Assembly: GCF_003205875.1 (NCBI RefSeq)
Contig: NZ_PUBZ01000076.1
Span: 59,561 to 123,560 of the forward strand
Direction of reading: 5' to 3'
Source of the DNA: Herpetosiphon llansteffanensis
GTDB taxonomy: Bacteria > Chloroflexota > Chloroflexia > Chloroflexales > Herpetosiphonaceae
Length of the DNA stretch: 64,000 nt
Shown piece after piece: positions 1 to 7,143 of the stretch; the first letter of the stretch is position 1; every line of letters begins with the position of its first letter. The notes under the pieces were generated by a model. That model was not told the origin of the DNA, did not search any database, and saw nothing but the letters and a program-made list of their open reading frames with translations. The position numbers and the translations under genes were made by a program.

Positions 1-222
1 AATACCAGTTGCGCCACGCGGCGCGCGCGGCCATTCAAAAAAGGTGATGATCGTCCCAGCAGAGCCATGTGCATCACCAAAATAAAGATGATAGGAGCCC
101 GGATCGTCGAAATTCACGGTTTGCTTGACTAAGCGCAGACCCAATACTCCAGTGTAAAAATCGACGGTCCGCTGCGCATCTGCACTAACAATTGTAATAT
201 GATGTAAGCCCAAAATCGACAT
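1..222 (-). CDS. VOC-family ring-cleaving dioxygenase/glyoxalase-like protein, N-terminal part
   Basis: The gene is cut by the left edge, so only the first 74 residues are visible. They begin MSILGLHHITIVSAD and continue with a beta-alpha-beta start typical of the vicinal oxygen chelate fold. The early His pair (HHIT) is a candidate metal ligand, and the motif FYTGVLGLRLVKQTVNFDDP is characteristic of the PcpA/MhqO-like ring-cleaving dioxygenase group. AGGAG precedes the ATG at a good distance. It follows the FMN reductase by 54 bp on the same strand, a pairing often seen in quinone or aromatic-electrophile detoxification. The exact substrate cannot be told from this fragment; a plain glyoxalase is the alternative. 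Confidence 0.8.
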   Translation of the reverse strand, partial: MSILGLHHITIVSADAQRTVDFYTGVLGLRLVKQTVNFDDPGSYHLYFGDAHGSAGTIITFFEWPRAPRGATGI

Positions 223-276
223 AATCAACACTCCTTTGTGTGAACATGCGACGACCCGGTTGCCCTAATTAAAGAT

Positions 277-840
277 TTATTGACTTAACCGTTTCGTCCA
301 AGCCACAAGCGCTTCTAAATGAGTACGCACAACCTTGCGGGTTGGTTCATCGTGTAGTTGACCAGCGCTAAACTTTTTATCTGCGAAGGTAATCATCACC
401 TCAGGTTTATTTAAGGGATGCATGTTGGTATTAACCGTAACTTGACGTAAGTGATGTTGGCCGCGCGCAGTGCCATAGGCTCCGACGCTTGCACCGATAA
501 TGCCCAATGGTTTGCCACTCAAGGGCATCTCGCCATTGCTGCTTGGCCGCGAAGCCCAATCGAGCGCATTTTTCAACACCCCAGGAATCGAGTAGTTATA
601 TTCTGGCGTGGCGATCAGTAAGGCATCGGCGCTGCTAATGGCCTCACGAAAGGCAACGACAGCGGCGGGAAAGCCCTCGCGTTCCACATCCTCGTTGAAT
701 AACTCGATTTCGTGCAACGTAACGATGCTAAATTCCACTCCAGCGGGCATTAATTCGGCTGCGGCGTGCAACAACGCTGTGTTGAACGAATCCTTGCGCA
801 AGCTGCCCGAAATTCCAACAATCTTGAGTGTGTCTGCCAT
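277..840 (-). CDS. NADPH-dependent FMN reductase (flavodoxin-like quinone/azo reductase)
   Basis: This 187-residue protein has a flavodoxin-like fold. Near the N-terminus GISGSLRKDSFN is the FMN phosphate-binding loop. Mid-protein PEYNYSIPGVLKNALDW is the hallmark of the NADPH-dependent FMN reductase/chromate-azo-quinone reductase family. The length matches that family. It is probably a cytoplasmic two-electron quinone or flavin reductase. GGAGG sits 10 bp before the ATG. It is first in a probable operon with the VOC protein downstream; the pair resembles quinone-stress loci such as mhqNO of Firmicutes, an analogy and not a demonstrated orthology. Confidence 0.88.
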   Translation of the reverse strand: MADTLKIVGISGSLRKDSFNTALLHAAAELMPAGVEFSIVTLHEIELFNEDVEREGFPAAVVAFREAISSADALLIATPEYNYSIPGVLKNALDWASRPSSNGEMPLSGKPLGIIGASVGAYGTARGQHHLRQVTVNTNMHPLNKPEVMITFADKKFSAGQLHDEPTRKVVRTHLEALVAWTKRLSQ

Positions 841-884
841 AGACGAACTTCCTCCAACAATGAGTTATTGATGATCACACACTG

Positions 885-902
885 ATTGTATCGCGATAAT
901 AC
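885..902 (-). promoter_or_regulatory. Candidate -10 element and palindromic operator before the FMN reductase
   Basis: The perfect palindrome TATCGCGATA (889-898) overlaps a minus-strand TACAAT -10 hexamer (plus-strand 885-890). It lies about 45 bp before the reductase start codon. A dyad on the -10 is a typical repressor position. No convincing -35 is visible and no regulator gene is present in the window. Confidence 0.3.
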
Positions 903-960
903 GATCGTGTTGTCCGCACGCTTGTCCATCTTTTTGTCCTTGGTAGCGTCCGTATTCTCG

Positions 961-993
961 TTAAATAATAAAAGAGCAGCAGGTGCTGCTCTT
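961..993 (-). terminator. Rho-independent terminator of rsbS-rsbT
   Basis: Read on the minus strand, AAGAGCAGCA / TGCTGCTCTT forms a perfect 10-bp stem with a 2-nt loop (972-993), followed by a T-rich run (TTATTATTT). It lies just after the rsbT stop codon. Confidence 0.85.
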
Positions 994-1019
994 GGAAGTG
1001 CGGTTGCAAAAATCTTAGT

Positions 1020-1433
1020 TTAGGGGCGTTTCCATTTACGGCAGGTAATTTTGGTACCTTCGCCGACGATCGATTCAATTTCGAACTCGTCCATGAGCCG
1101 CTTTGCACCTGGCATCCCCATCCCCATCCCCTTGGAGGTGGTGTAGCCATCCTGCATTACGAGGCTAATATCCTCGATGCCTGGCCCTTGGTCTTCGCAG
1201 ACGACCTGAAGCCCTTTGCGGAGCCCCTGTTGTATTTCGCTCACTGTGACAGTACCTTCACCGGCGTAGAGATAAATATTCCGTGCCAGTTCGGAGATCG
1301 CGGTAGCAATCCGTGCTTGGTCGATAGCGCCAAAGCCCATTGACTTAGCCATATCGCGGGCTGCCATCCGTGCCGCCACAATGTCGAGGTCGCTCTGAAT
1401 TGTGATGACTTTATTAGGCATTGCCATCCGCAT
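1020..1433 (-). CDS. rsbT: Stressosome serine-protein kinase RsbT
   Basis: This 137-residue GHKL-fold kinase has the N-box ISELARNI and the glycine-rich ATP lid GMGMGMPGAKRLMDEF, both diagnostic of RsbT. RsbT phosphorylates RsbS and RsbR STAS domains in the stressosome, then leaves to activate a partner. The start overlaps the end of rsbS by 20 bp. Three in-frame ATGs lie close together (MRMAMPNK), so the exact start may be 6 or 12 bp further in. No RsbR, RsbU, RsbX or sigma-B gene lies in the window, so its downstream target is unknown. Confidence 0.93.
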   Translation of the reverse strand: MRMAMPNKVITIQSDLDIVAARMAARDMAKSMGFGAIDQARIATAISELARNIYLYAGEGTVTVSEIQQGLRKGLQVVCEDQGPGIEDISLVMQDGYTTSKGMGMGMPGAKRLMDEFEIESIVGEGTKITCRKWKRP

Positions 1434-1797
1434 TGTTCTCCGTAATCAGCCGCAGCTTAGCGATGCCTTTTTCCAAATTCAGCGCCGTTGTGACACCAGG
1501 CAACTCAAGCCCCAGCTCTACCAACGTAATTGCGACGGCGGGTTGCAACCCTGTAATAACAACGGTTGTCCCCATCAGGCGTGCCATCGCCGCAATATCA
1601 CTAATTAAGCGGCCTACGAAGCTGTCTAGTACATCCATCGCCGTTAGATCGATGATGACCCCTTTTGCTTTGGTCTCATAGATCTTCTGGAGAACCGCGT
1701 CTTTGAACTGAATTGCTTGCATGTCATACAGGGCAACCTGAACTGAAGCAATTAAAAAGTTCTCGATCTTAAGAATTGGAATATTAACGATGTCCAA
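1414..1797 (-). CDS. rsbS: Stressosome scaffold STAS protein RsbS
   Basis: The protein is a single STAS domain of 127 residues. A TTG start at 1797 is chosen because AGGGAGG lies 4-5 bp before it; a longer reading from 1893 has no ribosome site and adds 32 unrelated residues. With this start the conserved phosphoacceptor in VIIDLTAMDVLDSFVGR is Ser59, the same number as in Bacillus subtilis RsbS. RsbS is the minimal subunit of the stressosome core and is phosphorylated by RsbT, which is encoded immediately downstream. Confidence 0.93.
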   Translation of the reverse strand: MDIVNIPILKIENFLIASVQVALYDMQAIQFKDAVLQKIYETKAKGVIIDLTAMDVLDSFVGRLISDIAAMARLMGTTVVITGLQPAVAITLVELGLELPGVTTALNLEKGIAKLRLITENNADGNA

Positions 1798-1863
1798 GCG
1801 GCCTCCCTGAAGTCGAACGCGAAGATGAGCCACAACAAAAGCTTGCGAATGGAGTCTATGCGT

Positions 1864-1893
1864 ATTATACGGTATGATATTGCTACTCGGCAA
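1864..1893 (-). promoter_or_regulatory. Sigma-70-like promoter for rsbS-rsbT
   Basis: On the minus strand TTGCCG (plus 1888-1893) and TATAAT (plus 1864-1869) are 18 bp apart. They lie about 65 bp before the rsbS TTG start. Confidence 0.6.
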
Positions 1894-1939
1894 GCGTGAG
1901 TTTGTTGCTCACTCCGGAGTAATTTTCGCTATCATACCG
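1870..1939. promoter_or_regulatory. Spaced inverted repeat between rsbS and the DUF983 gene
   Basis: CGGTATGAT (1870-1878) and its exact complement ATCATACCG (1931-1939) flank a 52-bp interval. That interval also contains a GTGAG/CTCAC hairpin (1896-1912) and the perfect palindrome ACTCCGGAGT (1911-1920). The left arm lies in the spacer of the rsbS promoter. It could be a two-site operator serving both divergent genes; no regulator is known. Confidence 0.4.
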
Positions 1940-1995
1940 CATAAATCGTCTTGTTGCACAGCTTTTTAGGGCTGGCCTAGGCTATAACAGGACTT

Positions 1996-2415
1996 ATGGA
2001 TTATGCATGGTCTGTTTTGGCGCAAGGGAAGCAGATGTTTAACGCACTTTTGATGCTCTGGCGCGGTTTAGCTGGGCGTTGCCCCACATGCGGCTATGGG
2101 CGCATGTTCAAAACATTTTTTGGCCTGAACGAGGGTTGTGCTGCCTGCGGTTTGCGCTATGAAGGCACGGGCGATCAAAGCACCGGCGCAATGGGCATTT
2201 CATTAACGATCACGGTTGCGCTTGGCTTTGCTGGCGCATTAATTTTGGTTTGGCAATGGCCAGGCCATTTAATCCTTGGCACTGCTGGTTTAATTAGTGT
2301 GCTTAGTATTTTTCAACTCTTCTGCTATCGAGTGTCACGCGGCTTCTGGATTGGCATTCTCGCCATCACTGGGGCTGTCCACGAGGATGAAAATCGCGAT
2401 CAGTTCTTTCTTTAA
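1996..2415 (+). CDS. DUF983 family zinc-ribbon membrane protein
   Basis: This 139-residue protein has a CPTCGYGRMF knuckle and a second CAACGLRYEGTGDQ knuckle, followed by two hydrophobic segments (about residues 70-90 and 95-115). This is the layout of DUF983 proteins, whose function is not established. Candidate -10 TATAAC (1983-1988) leaves almost no leader before the ATG. An ATG at 2035 with GGGAAG before it is an alternative start. Confidence 0.8.
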   Translation: MDYAWSVLAQGKQMFNALLMLWRGLAGRCPTCGYGRMFKTFFGLNEGCAACGLRYEGTGDQSTGAMGISLTITVALGFAGALILVWQWPGHLILGTAGLISVLSIFQLFCYRVSRGFWIGILAITGAVHEDENRDQFFL

Positions 2416-2453
2416 ACCTTGGTTAAATTTCAGCAAAATGGGCGATTTTGGGC

Positions 2454-2481
2454 TTGCTTGGCATCGTTTTTGCCCTACAAT
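2454..2481 (+). promoter_or_regulatory. Promoter for ppk1
   Basis: TTGCTT (2454-2459), 16 bp, TACAAT (2476-2481). Its position supports a start for ppk1 downstream of 2490 over the longer open frame from 2419. Confidence 0.5.
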
Positions 2482-2526
2482 GGTCAAGCCGTTTTGATTA
2501 TGTATGAATGTGGAAAGAAGCGTCCC

Positions 2527-4614
2527 ATGGCTGAGTTGCTTGTATACGACACAGTTGCTGAACCACTGAATCTGGCTGACCCGAAAAATTTTCTCAATCG
2601 TGAATTGAGTGCGCTGGCCTTTCATCGCCGCGTTTTGGAAGAGGCGCTTGACCCTTCCTTGCCCTTGTTGGAGCGGGTAAAATTTTTGGCGATCTTCAGC
2701 ACCAATCTCGATGAGTTTTTTATGATTCGGGTTTCGGGCATTCGTCAGCAAGTTGCAGCGCGGGTATTCGAGCGCTCTGCTGATGGTAAAACGCCGCTTG
2801 AGCAGTTGCGGGCAATTCGCGCTGCGGTTGCGCCATTGATGGAATTGCAACGATCATGCTTCGCCCAAGATTTGCAACCAAAATTGGCTGAAGAAGGCGT
2901 GTTTATTCATGAATATGACCAGCTTTCGATTCATCAACAAGCGTGGCTGAAAAATTATTTTGATAATGAAATTTTCCCCGTATTAACTCCCTTAGCCTTT
3001 GATCCAGGCCACCCATTTCCGCATATTTCCAATTTGAGCCTCAATTTGGCGGTTGTGATTCACGACCCTGATAACGATGAGCATTTTGCGCGGATTAAAG
3101 TGCCTGCTTCGTTGCAGCGCTTGGTAGCAGTGCCCAGCGAGCAGCCAAATACGGTCTGTTTTACTTGGCTCGAACAAATTATTGCCGAAAATATTAGCAC
3201 GCTTTTTCCTGGCATGCAGGTTTCCGAGGCCTATACCTTTCGGGTTATTCGCAACGCCGATGTTGAAATTGAAGAAGATGAAGCAGCTGATTTGCTGGAA
3301 ACGATTCAGGCTGGCGTGCGTCAACGCCGTTTTGGCTCGGTAACCAAGCTCTCGGTGCATTCGACCATGCCGCCGCGCATTGTTGAATTGCTGATCGAGA
3401 ATCTCGAAGTTGAGCGCGATGATGTCTATCAATTAAATGGTGCGCTTGATTTGAGCAGCCTCATGAGTGTTGTGCGCTTGGATCGTTGGCAGTTGAAGTT
3501 GCCACCATTCAAGCCAAGCGTGCCAGCGGTGCTTTCCACTGGCGAAGATTTGTTTAATGTGGTGCAACGCCGTGATGTGCTGTTGCACCATCCCTTTGAT
3601 TCATTCACCCCTGTTGTCGATTTTTTGCAGGCGGCAGCGCGTGACCCCAATGTTTTGGCGATTAAGCAAACCCTCTATCGGGTTGGCTCGAACTCGCCAA
3701 TCGTCAAGGCGTTGCTCAAAGCCCGTGAGAACGATAAGCAAGTTGCGGTGTTGGTGGAACTGAAGGCACGCTTCGACGAAGAAAATAATATTGAATGGGC
3801 CAAGGCGCTTGAACGTGAAGGCGTGCATGTGGTGTATGGTTTGATGGGCTTGAAAACGCACTGCAAAGTAGCTTTGGTTGTGCGCAAAGAGCGTGATGGC
3901 TTATCGCGCTATTTACACCTTGGCACTGGCAATTACAATGCAGTGACCGCCAATATTTATACCGATCTTGGCTTGTTGACCTGCAATCAGGAATTTGGGG
4001 CTGATGCCTCGGATTTGTTTAATTATTTGACTGGTTATTCGCGCCAAAATCACTTTCGCAAATTGTGGATTGCGCCGATTAACTTGCGCCGGCGCTTGAC
4101 CCAAATGATTGAGCGCGAGATTCAGCATCAACAAGCTGGGCGTGGTGGCAAACTCTTTTTCAAAATGAATTCGCTGGTTGACCCAACCATTATTCAGTTG
4201 CTGTATCGTGCTTCGCAAGCTGGGGTTGAAATTCAGCTATTGGTGCGTGGTATGTGTTCGTTGCGGCCTGGGGTTGAAGGTTTGAGTGAAACTATTCAGG
4301 TACGCAGCATTGTTGGGCGCTTTTTGGAGCATAGTCGGCTGTATTATGCGCGTAACGGTGGCGACGAGCAATTGTATGTTGGCAGCGCCGATTTAATGGA
4401 GCGCAACTTAGATCGACGGGTCGAGGTGTTGTTTCCAATCGAAGATCCTAGTTTGTTGAGCTATATTCGCGAAGAAATTTTGGGCGTAGCATGGCGTGAT
4501 ACTGCCAAAGCGCGCGTATTGCTGCCCAATGGCCTCTATGGCTGTGCGCTGCCACCCGTTGGCGAGGAACCATTTGATAGCCAACTGTATTTTTTGCGTC
4601 GCCACACCGCTTAA
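2527..4614 (+). CDS. ppk1: Polyphosphate kinase 1
   Basis: The 695-residue protein matches the family length. It reversibly makes inorganic polyphosphate from ATP. The N-terminal helical domain starts FLNRELSALAFHRRVLEEA, the standard Ppk1 opening. Later come IKQTLYRVGSNSPIV and the catalytic phospholipase-D-like motif LKTHCKVALV, with the autophosphorylated histidine at residue 445. FLEHSRLYY carries the second conserved histidine. The ATG at 2527 follows GGAAAG; an upstream in-frame ATG at 2500 is possible. It stands as a single gene between its own promoter and terminator. Confidence 0.96.
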   Translation: MAELLVYDTVAEPLNLADPKNFLNRELSALAFHRRVLEEALDPSLPLLERVKFLAIFSTNLDEFFMIRVSGIRQQVAARVFERSADGKTPLEQLRAIRAAVAPLMELQRSCFAQDLQPKLAEEGVFIHEYDQLSIHQQAWLKNYFDNEIFPVLTPLAFDPGHPFPHISNLSLNLAVVIHDPDNDEHFARIKVPASLQRLVAVPSEQPNTVCFTWLEQIIAENISTLFPGMQVSEAYTFRVIRNADVEIEEDEAADLLETIQAGVRQRRFGSVTKLSVHSTMPPRIVELLIENLEVERDDVYQLNGALDLSSLMSVVRLDRWQLKLPPFKPSVPAVLSTGEDLFNVVQRRDVLLHHPFDSFTPVVDFLQAAARDPNVLAIKQTLYRVGSNSPIVKALLKARENDKQVAVLVELKARFDEENNIEWAKALEREGVHVVYGLMGLKTHCKVALVVRKERDGLSRYLHLGTGNYNAVTANIYTDLGLLTCNQEFGADASDLFNYLTGYSRQNHFRKLWIAPINLRRRLTQMIEREIQHQQAGRGGKLFFKMNSLVDPTIIQLLYRASQAGVEIQLLVRGMCSLRPGVEGLSETIQVRSIVGRFLEHSRLYYARNGGDEQLYVGSADLMERNLDRRVEVLFPIEDPSLLSYIREEILGVAWRDTAKARVLLPNGLYGCALPPVGEEPFDSQLYFLRRHTA

Positions 4615-4622
4615 GCTACCAT

Positions 4623-4654
4623 AAGAGCGAACTCACACGAGTTCGCTCTTTGCT
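4623..4654 (+). terminator. Terminator of ppk1
   Basis: AAGAGCGAACTC and GAGTTCGCTCTT (4623-4634 / 4639-4650) form a perfect 12-bp stem with an ACAC loop, followed by TGCTTT. Confidence 0.9.
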
Positions 4655-4702
4655 TTAACCTCTCCATCAATCCATAATTGCAATTTGTTTGGGGGAATCA
4701 CA

Positions 4703-6718
4703 ATGACTGCTTGTGGTGGGGCCCAGTTTTCGTGTAGCCAGCTTTTGCTGCAATTGGTTATTTTTGGTTTGGCCAATGGGGCGATTATTGGCTTGAATGC
4801 AATCAGCGTCACGTTGGTGTATAGCGTTGTGCGCATGCTCAATTTTGCCCATGGCGATTTATTTTCGTTGCTTACGGTGCTGGCTGCCGAATCGATTGCG
4901 ATTTTGGGCTTGCAGGTTGGTCAAACTTGGTGGTGGCTTGGCTTTGGCTTGCTGGCAGTTTTATTAATATGTACTTTGGTTGGGGCTGGCACAGGCGTGA
5001 TTATTGAGCAGATTGGCTTTCGACCTTTTCGCGCCTCTTCCCGTTTAGCGCCATTGATGGCAACGCTCGGCATCTCATTTATGCTGTATCAAGCAGCTTT
5101 GTTTGTGCGCACCCTGACCAACGCAGTGATTCCGGGCGAACATCGCAGCGTGCCTGGTATTCCTGAGGTAGCACGGATTAACGTGCCCGATTTGTTGCCG
5201 CATGGCAATTTGTTTGGTGATGCGGCGCTGGTGTTGCAGGGCAAAGATTTGATTGTGCTGGGGTTGGCGATCGCGGTTGCATTCGGCATACATTGGCTGC
5301 TCAAGCGCACTCGTTTTGGCTGGAAATTGCAAGCTAGCGCTGCCGATCCAACGATGGCGCAACTCTGTGGCATCAACTATAGCGCGACCTTGCGCCAAAC
5401 TTTTGCGCTTGGCGGGGCTTTGGCAGGCTTGGCGGCTTTGCTATTTGCCTTGTATTACACCGCGCCCTATACCAATTATGGGGCGCAAAGTGGCTTAATT
5501 GCCTTTACTGCGGCCTTGCTTGGCGGAATTGGCCGCCCATTGGGAGCCTTGCTGAGTGGCTTGGCGTTGGGTTTGTTGGCCGCCTTCAGCGATTATTTTA
5601 TTGCGGCCCAATGGACTCCGGCGCTAACGCTTGGCTTGTTGGTATTGATTGTCGTGCTCCGCCAACAGCCAAACAGCGATAACCCGATCAATACAGCGAT
5701 TGTTGGCACAGTTCAGTCTGTGAAACAAAATTGGCGTTGGTTGTTTATTCCTGCCTTGCTTGCCTGCGTGCCATTGCTCGATAGTTGGTTTGAATTGGGC
5801 ATCCAAGTGGCGGCAATCCAAATTTTAATTTATGGCTTGCTAGCCTTGGGCTTGAATGTGATTGTTGGTTGGGGCGGCATGCTTGATCTTGGCTATGCTG
5901 CGCCCTTTGTGCTCGGCGCTTATTTGGTGGGCTTGATGAGCACTGGCTTGCATGGCGGCTGGCAAACATGGTTAGCATCAGGAGAGTTGGCGGGAATCAT
6001 CGTCGTTTGCTGTTTGGGTGGCGGCGTGTTTGGTTGGTTGATTGGCGTTTTGGCAGCGCGCTTGGATAATGAATTGTTGGCGATTGTCACGTTTGCCCTT
6101 GGCGTAATTGCTCATCGCATTGGCCAAAACTGGCGGAGCGTAACTAATGGTGCAAGTGGCATTGCTGGCGTGCCGCCGCTTCAGCTGTTTGGCCTTGATT
6201 TAGCTGCGCCAAGCGCAAGCTATTATGCAATTTTGGCGGTTGTGGCTGGAGTTGGAGTGCTTGGCTATAACCTGTTGCGTTCGCGCTATGGGCGGGCATT
6301 GGCGGCCTTGGCCAGCGATGAATTGGCGGCGGCGAGCGTTGGGGTTGAGCCAATGGCAATCAAGCGTTTGGCCTATACGTGGGGCGGCAGTGTAGCGGCG
6401 TTGGCTGGCGGCTTATTTGCTGCGAGTTTTAGCTATATTTCGCCTGGTTTAGCCGAATTTCGAGTTTCAGCAATCGCCTTAATTATTGTAGTTTTGGCTG
6501 GCTCGCGGCGGATTATTGCCCCGTTGATTGCTGCATCGTTGGTGTTGGGCTACGATCTTTTGTTGATTCCCAAGGTTGGCAAGCTGTTTGATGATTTGCG
6601 TGAGCAAACTGGCAATTGGCTATGGAGCGCGATTAATCCACGGGGGGCGAATTTTCTGAGTTTTGGCTTGATGCTCTATTTGACTGTGCTGTATCGGGCA
6701 CGATCGCGCCGTGGATAG
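4703..6718 (+). CDS. Fused branched-chain amino acid ABC permease (LivH-LivM fusion)
   Basis: This 671-residue polytopic membrane protein joins two permease halves. Residues about 1-300 are LivH-like, with NAISVTLVYSVVRMLNFAHGDLF and a later GLAALLFALYYTAPYTNYGAQSG segment. Residues about 330-660 are LivM-like, with IYGLLALGLNVIVGWGGMLD and LRSRYGRALAALASDELAA, the loop that contacts the ATPase. The ATG at 4703 has GGGGGAA just before it; the TTG 18 bp upstream lies within that region. Normal Liv systems have separate LivH and LivM with LivG, LivF and a binding protein nearby. None of these is adjacent here, so substrate and ATPase partners are unknown. Confidence 0.88.
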   Translation: MTACGGAQFSCSQLLLQLVIFGLANGAIIGLNAISVTLVYSVVRMLNFAHGDLFSLLTVLAAESIAILGLQVGQTWWWLGFGLLAVLLICTLVGAGTGVIIEQIGFRPFRASSRLAPLMATLGISFMLYQAALFVRTLTNAVIPGEHRSVPGIPEVARINVPDLLPHGNLFGDAALVLQGKDLIVLGLAIAVAFGIHWLLKRTRFGWKLQASAADPTMAQLCGINYSATLRQTFALGGALAGLAALLFALYYTAPYTNYGAQSGLIAFTAALLGGIGRPLGALLSGLALGLLAAFSDYFIAAQWTPALTLGLLVLIVVLRQQPNSDNPINTAIVGTVQSVKQNWRWLFIPALLACVPLLDSWFELGIQVAAIQILIYGLLALGLNVIVGWGGMLDLGYAAPFVLGAYLVGLMSTGLHGGWQTWLASGELAGIIVVCCLGGGVFGWLIGVLAARLDNELLAIVTFALGVIAHRIGQNWRSVTNGASGIAGVPPLQLFGLDLAAPSASYYAILAVVAGVGVLGYNLLRSRYGRALAALASDELAAASVGVEPMAIKRLAYTWGGSVAALAGGLFAASFSYISPGLAEFRVSAIALIIVVLAGSRRIIAPLIAASLVLGYDLLLIPKVGKLFDDLREQTGNWLWSAINPRGANFLSFGLMLYLTVLYRARSRRG

Positions 6719-6719
6719 G

Positions 6720-7012
6720 GTTGATCCACGAAGAGCACGAAGAGCACGAAGGATTGAAACCGCGAAGAACGCGAAGAACGCGAAGGGGATGTGGCTTTTG
6801 GCTCTAGGCTATGGGCTATCGGAACAATTGTTGCCATTGCAAGAAATCCCCGATAGCCAACAGCCCATAGCCTCATTCTCTCTGCGCCTCTGCGTTAAAC
6901 TTCATCCCTCATCCCTCATCCTTCATCCTTTCGCTTTATGTTCTATGCTCTATGCTCTTTGTTCTTTTTGATTTCATCCCTCATCCTTCATCCTTCATCC
7001 TTTCAAAAACGG
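6720..7012. repeat. Mosaic of 7-9 bp imperfect tandem repeats (STRR-like block A)
   Basis: The noncoding stretch is built from short tandem words: CACGAAGAG x3 and CGCGAAGAA x3 (period 9), GGCTAT variants, a CTGCGCCTCTGCG word, TCATCCC/TCATCCT runs and TATGCTC/TATGTTC runs (period 7). Open frames across it are translations of the repeats and are not genes. The same words recur in five other gaps of this window. Confidence 0.85.
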
Positions 7013-7041
7013 TTGCAACTCCCCCGCTTTTAAGCCATAAT
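7013..7041 (+). promoter_or_regulatory. Promoter for glgP
   Basis: TTGCAA (7013-7018), 17 bp, CATAAT (7036-7041). The predicted transcript start, near 7048, lies upstream of a leader terminator. Confidence 0.6.
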
Positions 7042-7074
7042 AGGCACTAACGTTCAGGCTCAAAACAAACAACG

Positions 7075-7117
7075 CGATGTTGCGGCAGGCTCTTTCTGGC
7101 TAGCGGCATCGTTTTTT
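7075..7117 (+). terminator. Leader terminator/attenuator before glgP
   Basis: CGATGTTGC (7075-7083) pairs with GCGGCATCG (7103-7111) through nine pairs including two G-U. An inner CAG/CTG pairing is possible, and six T residues follow directly. It lies between the promoter and the AAGGAG of glgP (7133-7138), so every transcript from that promoter crosses it. This suggests conditional termination; readthrough control is inferred. Confidence 0.6.
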
Positions 7118-7143
7118 AATTAATCGTAGTACAAGGAGTTGCA

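Noticed and set aside
2419..2526. N-terminal extension of polyphosphate kinase
   Set aside because: A promoter lies inside it and the family N-terminus begins after 2527.
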